A stretch of 64,000 nt of DNA from Palsa-883 sp963826975 (GTDB lineage: Bacteria; Pseudomonadota; Alphaproteobacteria; Acetobacterales; Acetobacteraceae). Under the pieces are notes generated by a model, which searched no databases, was not told the origin of the DNA, and saw nothing but the letters and a program-made list of their open reading frames with translations. The first letter of the stretch is position 1. Every line of letters begins with the position of its first letter. Made by a program: the position numbers and the translations under genes. The DNA is taken from contig CAWGZJ010000011.1 in assembly GCA_963826975.1 (NCBI GenBank), positions 682,001 through 746,000 on the forward strand, read 5' to 3'. Positions 8,363 through 16,904 of this stretch are shown in pieces.

Positions 8363-8722
8363 TTATTCGATCGACTGGGTTCCCGGTTGATGGGTTCCCA
8401 GTTCTCGGGTTCCCAGTTGATAGACCAACGCCAACGCGTCAGCCAAAGACCCAAGTGACTGCGAAACGGTGCCGTCGTCGCAGCAGGACACGGCCCACCA
8501 ACCGGCATGGCCCACTACCAGCCAGGACGCCAGTTCGTCGCCGCGTTTGTAGACGCCGATGATCGTGTCGGCGATCGGACAAGGCCACCGCCGTGGGGCA
8601 AGGTCCTGCACGGCATCGATGCCGATCTCGCGCACCCGGCTTTGCCAATCCAGCAGATAAGATCGCTCCTCCGTGTGCAGCGCGCGAAACTCTGGCGCCG
8701 GCACGGGAAGGGCCGGGCGCAT
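8363..8722 (-). CDS. hypothetical protein with C-terminal five-residue repeats
   Basis: A protein of 119 residues starting at ATG 8722 after an AGGTG ribosome site. The first 95 residues look like a small folded cytoplasmic domain (EERSYLLDWQSRVREIGIDA, WLVVGHAGWWAVSC) with conserved-looking tryptophans, with no signal peptide or membrane span. The tail LGTRELGTHQPGTQSIE is three five-residue repeats encoded by a 15-bp tandem repeat. It is convergent with the sigma-54 activator (45 bases between stops). I do not recognise the family. The 300 bases upstream (8723-9020) show nothing I can name. Confidence 0.55.
   Translation of the reverse strand: MRPALPVPAPEFRALHTEERSYLLDWQSRVREIGIDAVQDLAPRRWPCPIADTIIGVYKRGDELASWLVVGHAGWWAVSCCDDGTVSQSLGSLADALALVYQLGTRELGTHQPGTQSIE
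8377..8421. repeat. 15-bp tandem repeat, three copies
   Basis: Three copies of GGGTTCCCAGTTGAT (with one or a few changes) lie head to tail and encode the C-terminal repeats of the minus-strand hypothetical protein. The unit length keeps the reading frame. Confidence 0.8.
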
Positions 8723-9020
8723 CCGCGCACCTGTCAAGGCTACAGCCCGACGATCCGATCGACCGGAGCGGCCGGAGGTTCTCAGAACAATCTGACGATC
8801 CGCGTGTCGCACGTTCTCTCATTTCCCCCGAGGTCTATCCGTGGCCTCTTTTCGAGACTCCCGAGTTTGCATCGAACAACTCTGAGAATGCAAATCACGG
8901 GCCAAGGCGGGCGCGAACCGCTCTCAACGGAACGATGCGCAATCCACAATGTAATCCGGGGTTACGTTATGTGAAGCGTAGTGCATCGATTGACGTCACA
9001 CGCAACGCAACAACGCGTGT

Positions 9021-9275
9021 TCAGAACCTGCGGCGCAGCGCGAGCCACGCACCGACGATCAGGGCGATCGTGACGATGCTCGACGCCGCCATCAGCAGCA
9101 AAGCCTGCCGCCTAGCCCGTTGCTTGTGGCCGGCTTCCGTCGCCGCGTCGGCCAGGCTCACGTGTCGCGTGATCGTTCCTGCCTGGGACAGCGAAGCCTG
9201 GCACGGCAGCGTGTCGAGCGAAGTGCCGGTTTCGGCCTTGGTCGCGACCGAGCCTACCGTATCGGGCCTTTGCAT
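9021..9275 (-). CDS. small protein with C-terminal membrane anchor
   Basis: ATG 9275 is preceded by AGGGAGG about 12 bases upstream and opens an 84-codon frame. The first 50 residues are polar; the last 30 form one strong hydrophobic segment (ALLLMAASSIVTIALIVGAW) ended by ALRRRF, so the protein would be tail-anchored in the inner membrane with its N-terminal part in the cytoplasm. No family is recognised. It stands alone between two unrelated genes. The ribosome site and clean membrane anchor favour a real gene, though moderate length leaves doubt. Confidence 0.5.
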   Translation of the reverse strand: MQRPDTVGSVATKAETGTSLDTLPCQASLSQAGTITRHVSLADAATEAGHKQRARRQALLLMAASSIVTIALIVGAWLALRRRF

Positions 9276-9517
9276 GAGACGACCGGACCTCCCTGCGGCA
9301 GGCGGCGGGGCGCACGATCGTCAGGCCTGCCCCGATTGCGCCTGACCCCTTCATGCGTAACACCCGCGTTTGCCCCGCCTGTCAACGTTTTTTGATCTGT
9401 CGCAGCATCGGCCGGCGCTGGCCTTGCATCAGCTGCCTTGCACCGTCCTCTGCATAACGACCCAGCAGTGGGATGCAGCAGTGGGCCGCACCAGTGGGCC
9501 ACAGCATGGAGAGCGCC

Positions 9518-10174
9518 ATGGCGACAATCCTTTCGAACACCACCTCACGCTCCGTCGAGCCGGCGCGGACCTGGCTGGGGCCGCCGCTGCGCACGTTGCG
9601 GCAGCCGGCGTTCGACACCGCATGTGCCGAACTGATGCGACTGGTGGAGGAACAGTACACACCGACGCTGATCGTCGGCATTCGCACCGGGGGGCTGATC
9701 GTCGCGCAATCGATGGTCCGCGCGGCGTCGTCGCCATTGCTCGTGCTGCCGCTGACCTGCCGACGCGCCAGTACCAGGGTGAAATCCCGGGTGCCGGTGC
9801 TGCGGGGCGTGCTGGCCGCGTTGCCGACGCCAGTGGTGAACCTGCTGCGCCGGCTGGAGCATCGGCTGCTGATCGCACCGCGGGGATCGCGTGCACGACC
9901 GCAGCAGATCGATCACGCGGAAGCCGAGGCGATTGCCGCATGGGTGGCAGGGTCAGCGCGGCGCGCACGGATCCTGGTGGCCGACGATGCCGTCGACAGC
10001 GGTGTGACGCTCGATACCGTGCTGGGTCTGTTGCGCAGGCTTTGCCCACGCGGCACCGAGATCCGCTCGGCGGCGATTACCCAGACGCTGGAGAATCCCA
10101 AGGCGAGGCCAGACTATGTGCTGTTTCACGACACGCTCTGCCGCTTTCCCTGGTCGTTTGATGCGAATGGCTGA
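9518..10174 (+). CDS. phosphoribosyltransferase-domain protein
   Basis: A type I phosphoribosyltransferase fold of 218 residues. The PRPP-binding loop reads ILVADDAVDSGVTL (two acidic residues followed by the small-residue loop), and 'LIVGIRTGGLIVAQ' near residue 55 is the usual PPi-loop strand. ATG 9518 is chosen because GGAG sits 6 bases before it; earlier in-frame ATGs lack a site. The stop overlaps the next gene, a HAD phosphatase, so the two are translationally coupled. The hood sequence does not identify a base or substrate; a purine or xanthine-like transferase is possible. Coupling to a HAD phosphatase suggests a two-step pathway involving a phosphoribosyl or phosphate-bearing product. 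Confidence 0.75.
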   Translation: MATILSNTTSRSVEPARTWLGPPLRTLRQPAFDTACAELMRLVEEQYTPTLIVGIRTGGLIVAQSMVRAASSPLLVLPLTCRRASTRVKSRVPVLRGVLAALPTPVVNLLRRLEHRLLIAPRGSRARPQQIDHAEAEAIAAWVAGSARRARILVADDAVDSGVTLDTVLGLLRRLCPRGTEIRSAAITQTLENPKARPDYVLFHDTLCRFPWSFDANG

Positions 10175-10922
10175 CACGGCACCCATCCTGATCTTTGATC
10201 TTGATGAGACGATCCTGCGGGTCAACAGCTTCCCGCTATGGGCGCGGTTCCTGATTGCCGGCCGATTGCCGGGGCTCGGATGGCGGCAGCGCGCATGGTT
10301 GTCACTGTGCGCGCAACGACTGCTGGTGTGGCGCAAGCTGGGTCGCTTGAGCCATGACACGCTGCGGTGGCGCTTGCAGTTGGCGTGGCAATCGGCCGCC
10401 GGACATCAACGCGAAGACCTTGTGACACGTTTCCAGACTCGCCTGCTGCGCGAGGTGCGGGAAAATCTGCGACCTTTGCTGGCAATGATCGCAAGTGAGC
10501 CGATCGACGCGGTGCTGGCCACCGCTGCCGCCGCCGAATACGCGGTGGGCCTCGGCCGGCAGTTGGGGTTCCGGCATGTGCTGGCGTCGCGGCACGACAG
10601 CCATGCCGCGGCGCCGCAGAATTCCGGACCACGAAAGCGGGACCACGTTCTGGCATTTCTGCGAGAGCAGGGCTGGCACGGACGGAAGTTGACGCTGTTC
10701 ACCGACCACCTCGACGATCTGCCCTTGATGCGGGAGAGCGAGACCGTCTGCTGGTTTGGTCCCGATGCCACATTGACAACCGCCCAGACCCTGGCCGCGG
10801 GGACCAGCTTCATCCGTGGCCGAGATCTTGATGGCAGCGCTCTGATTGCGGTGCTGGACGACTTGCCTGTTGCGGCCACGGATCAACCAATGGAAGCGTC
10901 GCGCACCATGACCGCGGCATAG
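10161..10922 (+). CDS. HAD-superfamily hydrolase (phosphoserine phosphatase-like)
   Basis: A HAD hydrolase of about 253 residues. Motif I is IFDLDETIL (nucleophile and acid/base Asp), a helical cap follows (residues 20-100), motif II falls at VLATAAAAEY, a lysine is in GPRKRDHV and motif IV is FTDHLDDLPLM. This arrangement fits subfamily IB phosphatases that act on small phosphorylated metabolites. It begins inside the phosphoribosyltransferase gene (ATG 10161 overlaps the upstream stop at 10172-10174; ATG 10167 is also possible). Its 3' end overlaps the convergent glycosyltransferase gene by 40 bases. The substrate is unknown; partnership with the phosphoribosyltransferase is inferred from the overlap. 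Confidence 0.75.
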   Translation: MRMADTAPILIFDLDETILRVNSFPLWARFLIAGRLPGLGWRQRAWLSLCAQRLLVWRKLGRLSHDTLRWRLQLAWQSAAGHQREDLVTRFQTRLLREVRENLRPLLAMIASEPIDAVLATAAAAEYAVGLGRQLGFRHVLASRHDSHAAAPQNSGPRKRDHVLAFLREQGWHGRKLTLFTDHLDDLPLMRESETVCWFGPDATLTTAQTLAAGTSFIRGRDLDGSALIAVLDDLPVAATDQPMEASRTMTAA

Positions 10923-12127
10923 ATCGAAGCCAGTTCGGCGGCGTGCCGCGTCGGGTCCGATGGGTCGGCCCAATACTGGCGATAAGCCGTTGCGCCTGCC
11001 TGGCGTATCGCCGCGTCGCATCGCGTGTGCTGCATGCACCGCAGCAGGCTGTCGCGATCACCACTGCGAAACACCCAGCCGTCTTGCCCATCAACCAGAC
11101 GCTCCGACGGCGCCGCGACGTCGCTGACGATCGCAGGCACGCCGCGCGCGGCGGCTTCGGCCACCACCAGACCGTAGGTCTCGTACCACAGGCTGGGAAA
11201 AACCAGGCAGCGTGCTTGTTCGAGTTCAAGCTGCACGCGATCCGCTGTGACCCATCCGGTCACGCGCGCCCCGGTCGCCTCGATCGAGGGACGCAGCGGT
11301 CCGTCGCCCACGAAAACAATGGGCAGGTCGGCAGCCCGGGCCGTCTGCGCCGCGAGTTCCACCCCCTTTTCGGCGTCAAGCCGCCCGACCACGACCAGCG
11401 CCCGGTTGGCGGCGACGTCCACCGGTGGCGCATATGGCACGTCGATGATGTTGGCCAGTTCGTGGAACCTGGCATCCCCGGGCAAATACGGTTTCAGCAA
11501 CGAAGCAGATCGGCGGGACAGCGTGATGTAGTCTCGCACCGATGCGGGGAATCGCGCGACATGGCGTTGAGCCAATCCGCGCGCCACCCGATACGCCTTG
11601 TGCAGTTGGTGCCGCTTGTCGCACGCGGTCGTGATGCAGGTGGGGGACAGTGCTCGCAGCTGACACGGTATCTGTCGGCGGTAGTCGAAGAAGGCCCCGT
11701 TGGGACATGCTGCGAAGAAGTCGTGCAGCGTGCAAACTACCGGGAATCCGGCTCGCCTGGCAGCAAGCGCGGGAGCCGTGGTCAGCGCCTTGGTGTAGCC
11801 GTGCAGGTGCACGATGGTTCGGGACCGATCCTTTGTGGCGAGCAGCGCCCGTGTCGCCTGATATGCGCGCTGATTCCAAAAGGCTCGCAGCGCAGCCGTT
11901 GGACGGCGCATCGCGTCCGCGAGTTCCGGCTGATCCAGGCAAACGCTTTTGACATTGGCGGCCGCCAATTCCGGGCAAACCGGGCCCACCGCACCGAGAA
12001 ACGTCACATCGAAACCTCGAGTGCTCAGCGCCACCGCTTCATCGACCGCAACGCGGCTGGCGCCACCCTGCACCTGGCAGAAATCATTCAGCACGATGAC
12101 CGAGCGGACGCCCACGGACTGCAACAT
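10883..12127 (-). CDS. family 4 glycosyltransferase (GT-B)
   Basis: A retaining glycosyltransferase of 414 residues with a GT-B fold. The N-terminal half starts VIVLNDFCQVQGGASRVAVDEA, the usual glycine-rich acceptor-side loop, and contains HLHGYTKAL and TLHDFFAACPNG. The C-terminal half has VVVGRLDAEKGVELA and the donor-binding FPSLWYETYGLVVAEAAARGVPAI (E-x7-E motif). A cluster of cysteines around 'CQLRALSPTCITTACDKRHQL' is typical of GT4 enzymes of EPS loci. It starts four bases after the acyltransferase stop, so it is the last gene of the minus-strand EPS operon. It would add a sugar to the lipid-linked repeat unit in the cytoplasm. Donor and linkage are unknown. Confidence 0.85.
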   Translation of the reverse strand: MLQSVGVRSVIVLNDFCQVQGGASRVAVDEAVALSTRGFDVTFLGAVGPVCPELAAANVKSVCLDQPELADAMRRPTAALRAFWNQRAYQATRALLATKDRSRTIVHLHGYTKALTTAPALAARRAGFPVVCTLHDFFAACPNGAFFDYRRQIPCQLRALSPTCITTACDKRHQLHKAYRVARGLAQRHVARFPASVRDYITLSRRSASLLKPYLPGDARFHELANIIDVPYAPPVDVAANRALVVVGRLDAEKGVELAAQTARAADLPIVFVGDGPLRPSIEATGARVTGWVTADRVQLELEQARCLVFPSLWYETYGLVVAEAAARGVPAIVSDVAAPSERLVDGQDGWVFRSGDRDSLLRCMQHTRCDAAIRQAGATAYRQYWADPSDPTRHAAELASIYAAVMVRDASIG

Positions 12128-12131
12128 CGGA

Positions 12132-13163
12132 TCAGGTCACGCTCGGCAGGGCCGAGGTCCGGCGCCCCATCCGCGTGGCGAGACGGTGGCCGAACGCGTT
12201 GGCCGGCCCTTCCACCAGGCGCTCGGCAACGAAGGCCAGACACAGCACCGTGCAAACAACGCCAGCCAGGAACAGCAGATTGTCGCGAAACAGCCCCAAT
12301 AGGATCAGCGTCTGGATCAGTGGCCCGTGCAGCAGATACACACTGTACGACAGATCCGATTTCAGCCGGATGACGGGCGTCCACAAGGCGAAGCTGTAGA
12401 CGAAAGTTCCTACGATCAATGGCCGAATGCCGGGCGGAATCGGCACGATGAAGGTCCAGACGGCAAGGAAGGCCAGGGCGATCACGCCGCTCATCAGCGG
12501 ATGGATGCGTATCCGCTCGCCGTACAGATACAACGCCATGCCGATCACGAAGAACTGCAATTGGCCGGGCAACTGCCTGGCGAGCTGCACCTCACCAAGT
12601 TGCAGCGCGACGATGTTGTAGATGACCGAGAGGGCGAAGATCAGCGCCAACACGCGCCATCCCCAGCGGCGACAGGCAACGCAGATCAGCGGTACGATCA
12701 GGTAGAAACCGATCTCGATTTTCAACGTCCACAGGCTGGGGTTGATGCCGGGGTTGTGCAGCCCGGCCAGGACGCCGCCGATGTCGTATTGCAGGAAATT
12801 GGCCAGCAGCAGGTTGGCCGCCAAATAGCGCAAGGTCGAGTGCAGTTCACTGAACGGGCCGCTGGGCAGCAACTTCAGCATGATCGCCGTCTGGATCAGC
12901 ACGATGCAGGCATACATCGGATAGAGCCGGAAAATGCGGCGCACATAGAAAGCCCATAGACCTTGGCTGCGATCGTAGCTCAGGGCAATCAGGAAGCCGC
13001 TGACCACAAAGAACGAATCAACCGCGGCGTCCGCCAGGTTGAACGGGAACGTCGGATAGGCGGTGCCGGACAGCAATTTGAAATGACCGAGCACGACCAT
13101 CAGCGCCAACAGCAGACGCAGCAGCGTGAAGTTGTTCTCCGACTCGCGGGTCCGATTGGTCAT
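12132..13163 (-). CDS. membrane acyltransferase family 3 (OafA/ExoZ-like)
   Basis: A 343-residue integral membrane acyltransferase 3 protein with about ten hydrophobic segments. It opens NNFTLLRLLLALMVVLGHF, where the histidine is the conserved catalytic-site residue of the family, and continues with DSFFVVSGFLIALSYDRS and 'YVRRIFRLYP', all family hallmarks. Such proteins O-acylate (often acetylate) sugars of exopolysaccharides in the inner membrane. ATG 13163 follows GAGGG and overlaps the polymerase stop as ATGA, so the two are coupled. The open frame continues upstream to 14099, but that part is the antisense shadow of the polymerase gene. It is a second possible acylation activity besides the MBOAT cassette. 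Confidence 0.85.
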   Translation of the reverse strand: MTNRTRESENNFTLLRLLLALMVVLGHFKLLSGTAYPTFPFNLADAAVDSFFVVSGFLIALSYDRSQGLWAFYVRRIFRLYPMYACIVLIQTAIMLKLLPSGPFSELHSTLRYLAANLLLANFLQYDIGGVLAGLHNPGINPSLWTLKIEIGFYLIVPLICVACRRWGWRVLALIFALSVIYNIVALQLGEVQLARQLPGQLQFFVIGMALYLYGERIRIHPLMSGVIALAFLAVWTFIVPIPPGIRPLIVGTFVYSFALWTPVIRLKSDLSYSVYLLHGPLIQTLILLGLFRDNLLFLAGVVCTVLCLAFVAERLVEGPANAFGHRLATRMGRRTSALPSVT

Positions 13164-14461
13164 CGTGCCCTCGCGATGCGTGGGCCGATTGGCGTGTAGG
13201 GCGGCGGCTCCATGGCACTCGCGCGCGCCTGTTCGAACGGATCGCTCCACGCACCAGCCCGCGCGATCTGATGCAGTTGCCACAGCAAGCCGGCGGCGGC
13301 ACCGAAGAACAAGGCCGAGACCTGATCTTCCAACATCGACAGCGCGGCACCGTAGCCGAGATTGAAAGCCAGAAGCGCCAGCGGGGCGATGGCTTCGCGC
13401 CGCAGATGCTGGGGTAGCCGAAGCCCGATGCAACTGGTCCAGGTCAGATAGACCAACCCGAACAGGCCGAAATTCGCATAGAGGAACACGAACAGGTTGT
13501 CCGACGGGTTGAAGAAATTCGGCGCGTAGAAGCGCTGTGCGCCGCCGATGCCGCCAAGGCCGACGCCGAACGGGAATACCTGGTTGTGCCAAATCCATTG
13601 CCAGGCTTCCGGCCAGGTGGACATGATCCGCATGGCGAACGATGACAGGCTGAATACGCCGCCGGCTTCCGGTATCAGCAGGCCGGCTGTGATCAGCGGC
13701 AACGCAACATCGACGACGGCAAAGCCCAGGCAGGCCAAGCATAGCAGGCGATACCGGCTCCATGCCGGGGCGCACAGGATCGCGCTGACTACCCCGATCG
13801 CGAGCAGCGCCCCTTTCTGCGTCGTCAACATTACCGCGACAACCGTGACACCCAGCAGCAGGAAGCGCGGGATGAAATGCCTGATGCGCGGTGCGATGAT
13901 CAGGGCCAAGGTCGGCAGCAGCATCGCCGCCGCAATCGAGCTGCGTCCAAAGCCCGCGGCGCGCTTGTCGAAGCCACTGTCGATATCCCAGCCGCGCGAG
14001 ACATCGACCTGGATGCCGCCGACATGGGTCTCGAGCCCCATCCACGGAAACGTGTAGACGAATTTGTCCAACATCACGCCGATGACCGAGACCAGCCACA
14101 CCAGGGCCAGCAACCAGAGCACACGGCGGCTCGGCTGGGCCAACGGCCGTGCCGCGATGAAGCCGAACAGCACATTGATCATCAGCTTCGTGCCGTAGAT
14201 CGCCGGCACCGCGGTGCCCAGGTTCAATACGGCGATCAGCCCGTGCAGACCAATAATGCCGGCGAATACGAAGAACGCGGGATGCACATGCAGCCTAAAA
14301 GCCTGGGTGACGAACAGCACCGCCAGCGGCAGCATCACAAGGACGTCACGCAGCAGGATCGCGTCGTCGTGACCGACGTTGTACAGCCCGTATCGGATAA
14401 CGCCCTCGAACGCGTAGATCAGCAGGTAGCTGACCGCGCACAGGCTGAATAGTGCTTGCAT
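13160..14461 (-). CDS. EPS polymerase, Wzy/O-antigen ligase-like
   Basis: A 433-residue membrane protein with about 11-12 hydrophobic segments and a long periplasmic loop in the second half. The loop holds NQVFPFGVGLGGIGGAQRFY followed by NPSDNLFVFLYANFGLFG, the pattern seen in Wzy/WaaL family proteins (conserved H/Q-x-GxG-x then N-x-L). It would link repeat units into a chain on the periplasmic face. ATG 14461 (after AGAGG) is preferred over the TTG directly before it. It lies between the pectate-lyase-like gene and the acyltransferase in the EPS operon and overlaps the latter by four bases. Polymerase rather than ligase is inferred from the surrounding Wzx/Wzz/OPX genes. Confidence 0.8.
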   Translation of the reverse strand: MQALFSLCAVSYLLIYAFEGVIRYGLYNVGHDDAILLRDVLVMLPLAVLFVTQAFRLHVHPAFFVFAGIIGLHGLIAVLNLGTAVPAIYGTKLMINVLFGFIAARPLAQPSRRVLWLLALVWLVSVIGVMLDKFVYTFPWMGLETHVGGIQVDVSRGWDIDSGFDKRAAGFGRSSIAAAMLLPTLALIIAPRIRHFIPRFLLLGVTVVAVMLTTQKGALLAIGVVSAILCAPAWSRYRLLCLACLGFAVVDVALPLITAGLLIPEAGGVFSLSSFAMRIMSTWPEAWQWIWHNQVFPFGVGLGGIGGAQRFYAPNFFNPSDNLFVFLYANFGLFGLVYLTWTSCIGLRLPQHLRREAIAPLALLAFNLGYGAALSMLEDQVSALFFGAAAGLLWQLHQIARAGAWSDPFEQARASAMEPPPYTPIGPRIARAR

Positions 14462-14600
14462 CAAACCTCTAAGTCCTGCTTGCCATTTTCATGCAAAGGA
14501 TGTTCCACGACCTGGCGCGGCGCGATGGTGCTGGTGATGGCTGGCGCGCCGCTTGCATCTTTCACCCACTGCCGGATGAACACGAACAGCAGGTGTGGCA

Positions 14601-15008
14601 ATGACATCGCAGACAAGCGGAACGCCACGTTGCCGGACGGCCACAGTCGCCGGGTTGGTTCTGCTCGCAGCGCCGCTGCCCGTGGCGGCGGCGCCGTTCT
14701 GCGTGCAGACGGAGGCGATTCCGCCGCAATGCATCTACTTCGACGCCCGGTCCTGCAATGATCGCGCGCACGAGATGGGCGGTACCTGCTCGGTCAACAC
14801 CGCGGAAGCGCATATCTCCGTCGGCCTGGGCCATTATTGCCTGTTCACCTCCGCGCAGATTTCCGCCTGCATCTATCCGGAACGCGCCGCCTGCGATGCG
14901 GAGGCAAAGCATCAGCACGGGGTCTGTGTCGCGGCGCCCAACGCAACGGAAAGCCCCGCGCCTGATCCCTATCGCGACGTGCGGCCGCTAACGGTCGGTG
15001 GCGACTAG
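14601..15008 (+). CDS. secreted cysteine-rich small protein (DUF3551-like)
   Basis: A 135-residue protein with a Sec signal peptide (hydrophobic TVAGLVLLAAPLPVAAAP) and a mature part with about eight cysteines in two similar blocks: FCVQTEAIPPQCIYFDARSC and YCLFTSAQISACIYPERAAC. The C-x-Y-F/Y-x4-C spacing recalls the DUF3551 family of small alphaproteobacterial exported proteins, so a disulfide-bonded periplasmic protein is likely. ATG 14601 is used because AGG lies seven bases before it; GTG 14595 is also in frame. It is on the plus strand, opposite to the EPS operon around it, and its end overlaps the convergent pectate-lyase-like gene by 21 bases. Function is unknown. Confidence 0.65.
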   Translation: MTSQTSGTPRCRTATVAGLVLLAAPLPVAAAPFCVQTEAIPPQCIYFDARSCNDRAHEMGGTCSVNTAEAHISVGLGHYCLFTSAQISACIYPERAACDAEAKHQHGVCVAAPNATESPAPDPYRDVRPLTVGGD

Positions 15009-16904
15009 CCACGGGACGATTCGCCCATAGCCGCGCGCGGGGAAATCGTCGGCGCGCACCTTGTGTTGCGAGATCGCATCCTGCAGGTAGATCGCGTATC
15101 GGCTGGCGGGACGCAGCGATTCCTCGACGAACGTGGCCTGCAAGCTGGAATTCGCGTTGCGGAACGCCGGTACGGTCGCGTCGGCATCGTGCACGATGTA
15201 GACTAGGCCGCCGAGAACAGTGCTGCGTGCGCCGTTGCGATTGTCCAGCACGGTGCAATCGCCCTCGGTCTTCAATCCCAAAATCGTCAGCGGCGCGCCG
15301 TCATTGATGATGCGGGTGTCACCACCCTCGGTATCCAGTTGTCGCGCATAAACTGGGCTTGGCCCGGCGATCTTCATGGCGCCGCAGCAGACATCCTCGA
15401 TGAAGACCCGGCCGCCATTGGCGCCGCGATCCAGCAGTGACGTACCGGCCGTCACGATGTCACGCAACATGACGTCGCGCCGGGCTGTCACCTGCACCGC
15501 AAGCTGGTCGCCAAGGTCGGTCATGTCGAATGCCAGCCGCTCGATCCGCAGGGGTGGACCGGGCGCGTCGATGCGGAACATGCCGCTATCGCGCGCGAAG
15601 TCTGGATTACGCTCGGGACTAACCGTGATCGACGCGTTCATGCCGACAATCCGCCGCACCGTTGGCGGAACGGTGATGGCCTCGCTGATCGTATAGCGGC
15701 CACACGGCAGGTAGATTGTCGCGGCACCCGAGGCCATCGCCCGACGCAGCGCCGCGGTGATATCCCGCGGCTGGTCGCCGGCATGCATGCCTTGTAGCGC
15801 ATTTATCCAGAGTCCAACTGGATCGGCTGGTTGGGGCGGCGCGTCGACGAGGGGCGGATCAGAAGGCGCGTGACGCGGTTGCCAGTGCGAGCCTTGTAGC
15901 ACGCCGACCAATGGCGTGGCGGCGCCGTCGGGTGGCGCGAAGCCCTCGAGTGACACGCCGTTCGCCACCACGATGCCATGATTGGTGATGGCTTCCGCGC
16001 CCTCGCTGCCGCGTTGCAACACCGAACGCGTCAGTGTCACCAGACCGCCCGGCGCGGTATTGGCGATCGCGGTACCATCAGCGTTGATGGTCAGGTCGGC
16101 GGCCGCTACCGAATTGCCGGCATTGGTGAGGCCAATGCGTTGTCCGGTCAGCCGGACGTGATCGAGCGTGACGCCGTATTCGGTGTTCGCGACGGCGATA
16201 CCGGTGTCGAAGCCCCGCACTTCAAGATGCTGGAGCAGCGTCGGGCCTGGCCATTTGCGTTGCAGGGAAACACCGATGGCGCCACTGCCCGGCGGGGCGA
16301 TCACGCGCACCTGGCGGATGGCACCGATGTTGTTTGAAAGATCGTCGATGCCGACTGCGCCTGGATTACTCGCGCCCACGTCGATCGTCAGGTCTTCGAC
16401 GAAATTCTCGTACGCGTCGTTGCCCTCGCCCTTGTGGGTGTAATCCTTCCCACCGCTGGTGGGCGTGCCATCCAGCAGCTTGGCCGTCGACATGATCACG
16501 CCGCGCGGTGCGTCACGATCGCCGAAGCCGGGCGCGTGATCGGCCAGCCTGATGATGGTGTTGGCGGTCGACTCGCCGACCAGGATCATGCCCGATCCGA
16601 ACCGACCATCGGCATAGCGCTTTACCAATGGGCGCGAGACCAGGTAGGTGCCGGCGGGCAAGTAGACGATCTTCGTGCGCCAGAAGAAGGCGCCGGTGTC
16701 GCTTCCCGCGGCGGCGATTGCCGCGAGCACGGCCTTGGTGTCGTCGTCGTGTCCGTTCCCTTTGGCGCCGAAATCGCGGACGTTCAATGCGCCGCTGTCG
16801 GGCGGATATGGCGCCGCGCGCGGATGCCCGCACATCAGCACCGATGCTAGCGATATCGCCAGTGCTGCGCATATTGCCGGCCATTTGGCAGGACTACGCC
16901 GCAT
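14988..16904 (-). CDS. secreted pectate-lyase-like beta-helix protein
   Basis: A 638-residue exported protein. It has a signal peptide (residues 1-30, ending about HPRAAP) and then NVRDFGAKGNGHDDDTKAVLAAI, the signature of the pectate_lyase_3 / GH28-related right-handed beta-helix family. A second copy of the fold start appears near residue 360 (DITAALRRAMASGAATIYLPCG...). Long runs of short beta rungs follow. Such proteins in EPS loci act as polysaccharide lyases, epimerases or depolymerases in the periplasm, trimming chains or releasing misfolded polymer. It starts inside the end of the glycosyltransferase gene (11-base overlap), showing it is part of the operon. Catalytic residues cannot be assigned with confidence, so lyase activity is inferred. 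Confidence 0.75.
   Translation of the reverse strand: MRRSPAKWPAICAALAISLASVLMCGHPRAAPYPPDSGALNVRDFGAKGNGHDDDTKAVLAAIAAAGSDTGAFFWRTKIVYLPAGTYLVSRPLVKRYADGRFGSGMILVGESTANTIIRLADHAPGFGDRDAPRGVIMSTAKLLDGTPTSGGKDYTHKGEGNDAYENFVEDLTIDVGASNPGAVGIDDLSNNIGAIRQVRVIAPPGSGAIGVSLQRKWPGPTLLQHLEVRGFDTGIAVANTEYGVTLDHVRLTGQRIGLTNAGNSVAAADLTINADGTAIANTAPGGLVTLTRSVLQRGSEGAEAITNHGIVVANGVSLEGFAPPDGAATPLVGVLQGSHWQPRHAPSDPPLVDAPPQPADPVGLWINALQGMHAGDQPRDITAALRRAMASGAATIYLPCGRYTISEAITVPPTVRRIVGMNASITVSPERNPDFARDSGMFRIDAPGPPLRIERLAFDMTDLGDQLAVQVTARRDVMLRDIVTAGTSLLDRGANGGRVFIEDVCCGAMKIAGPSPVYARQLDTEGGDTRIINDGAPLTILGLKTEGDCTVLDNRNGARSTVLGGLVYIVHDADATVPAFRNANSSLQATFVEESLRPASRYAIYLQDAISQHKVRADDFPARGYGRIVPWLVATDR

Noticed and set aside
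13164..14099. Upstream extension of the acyltransferase frame
   Set aside because: The extra residues have no membrane or family character and are antisense-frame shadow of the wzy-like gene; ATG 13163 with a ribosome site and 4-base overlap is clearly the start.
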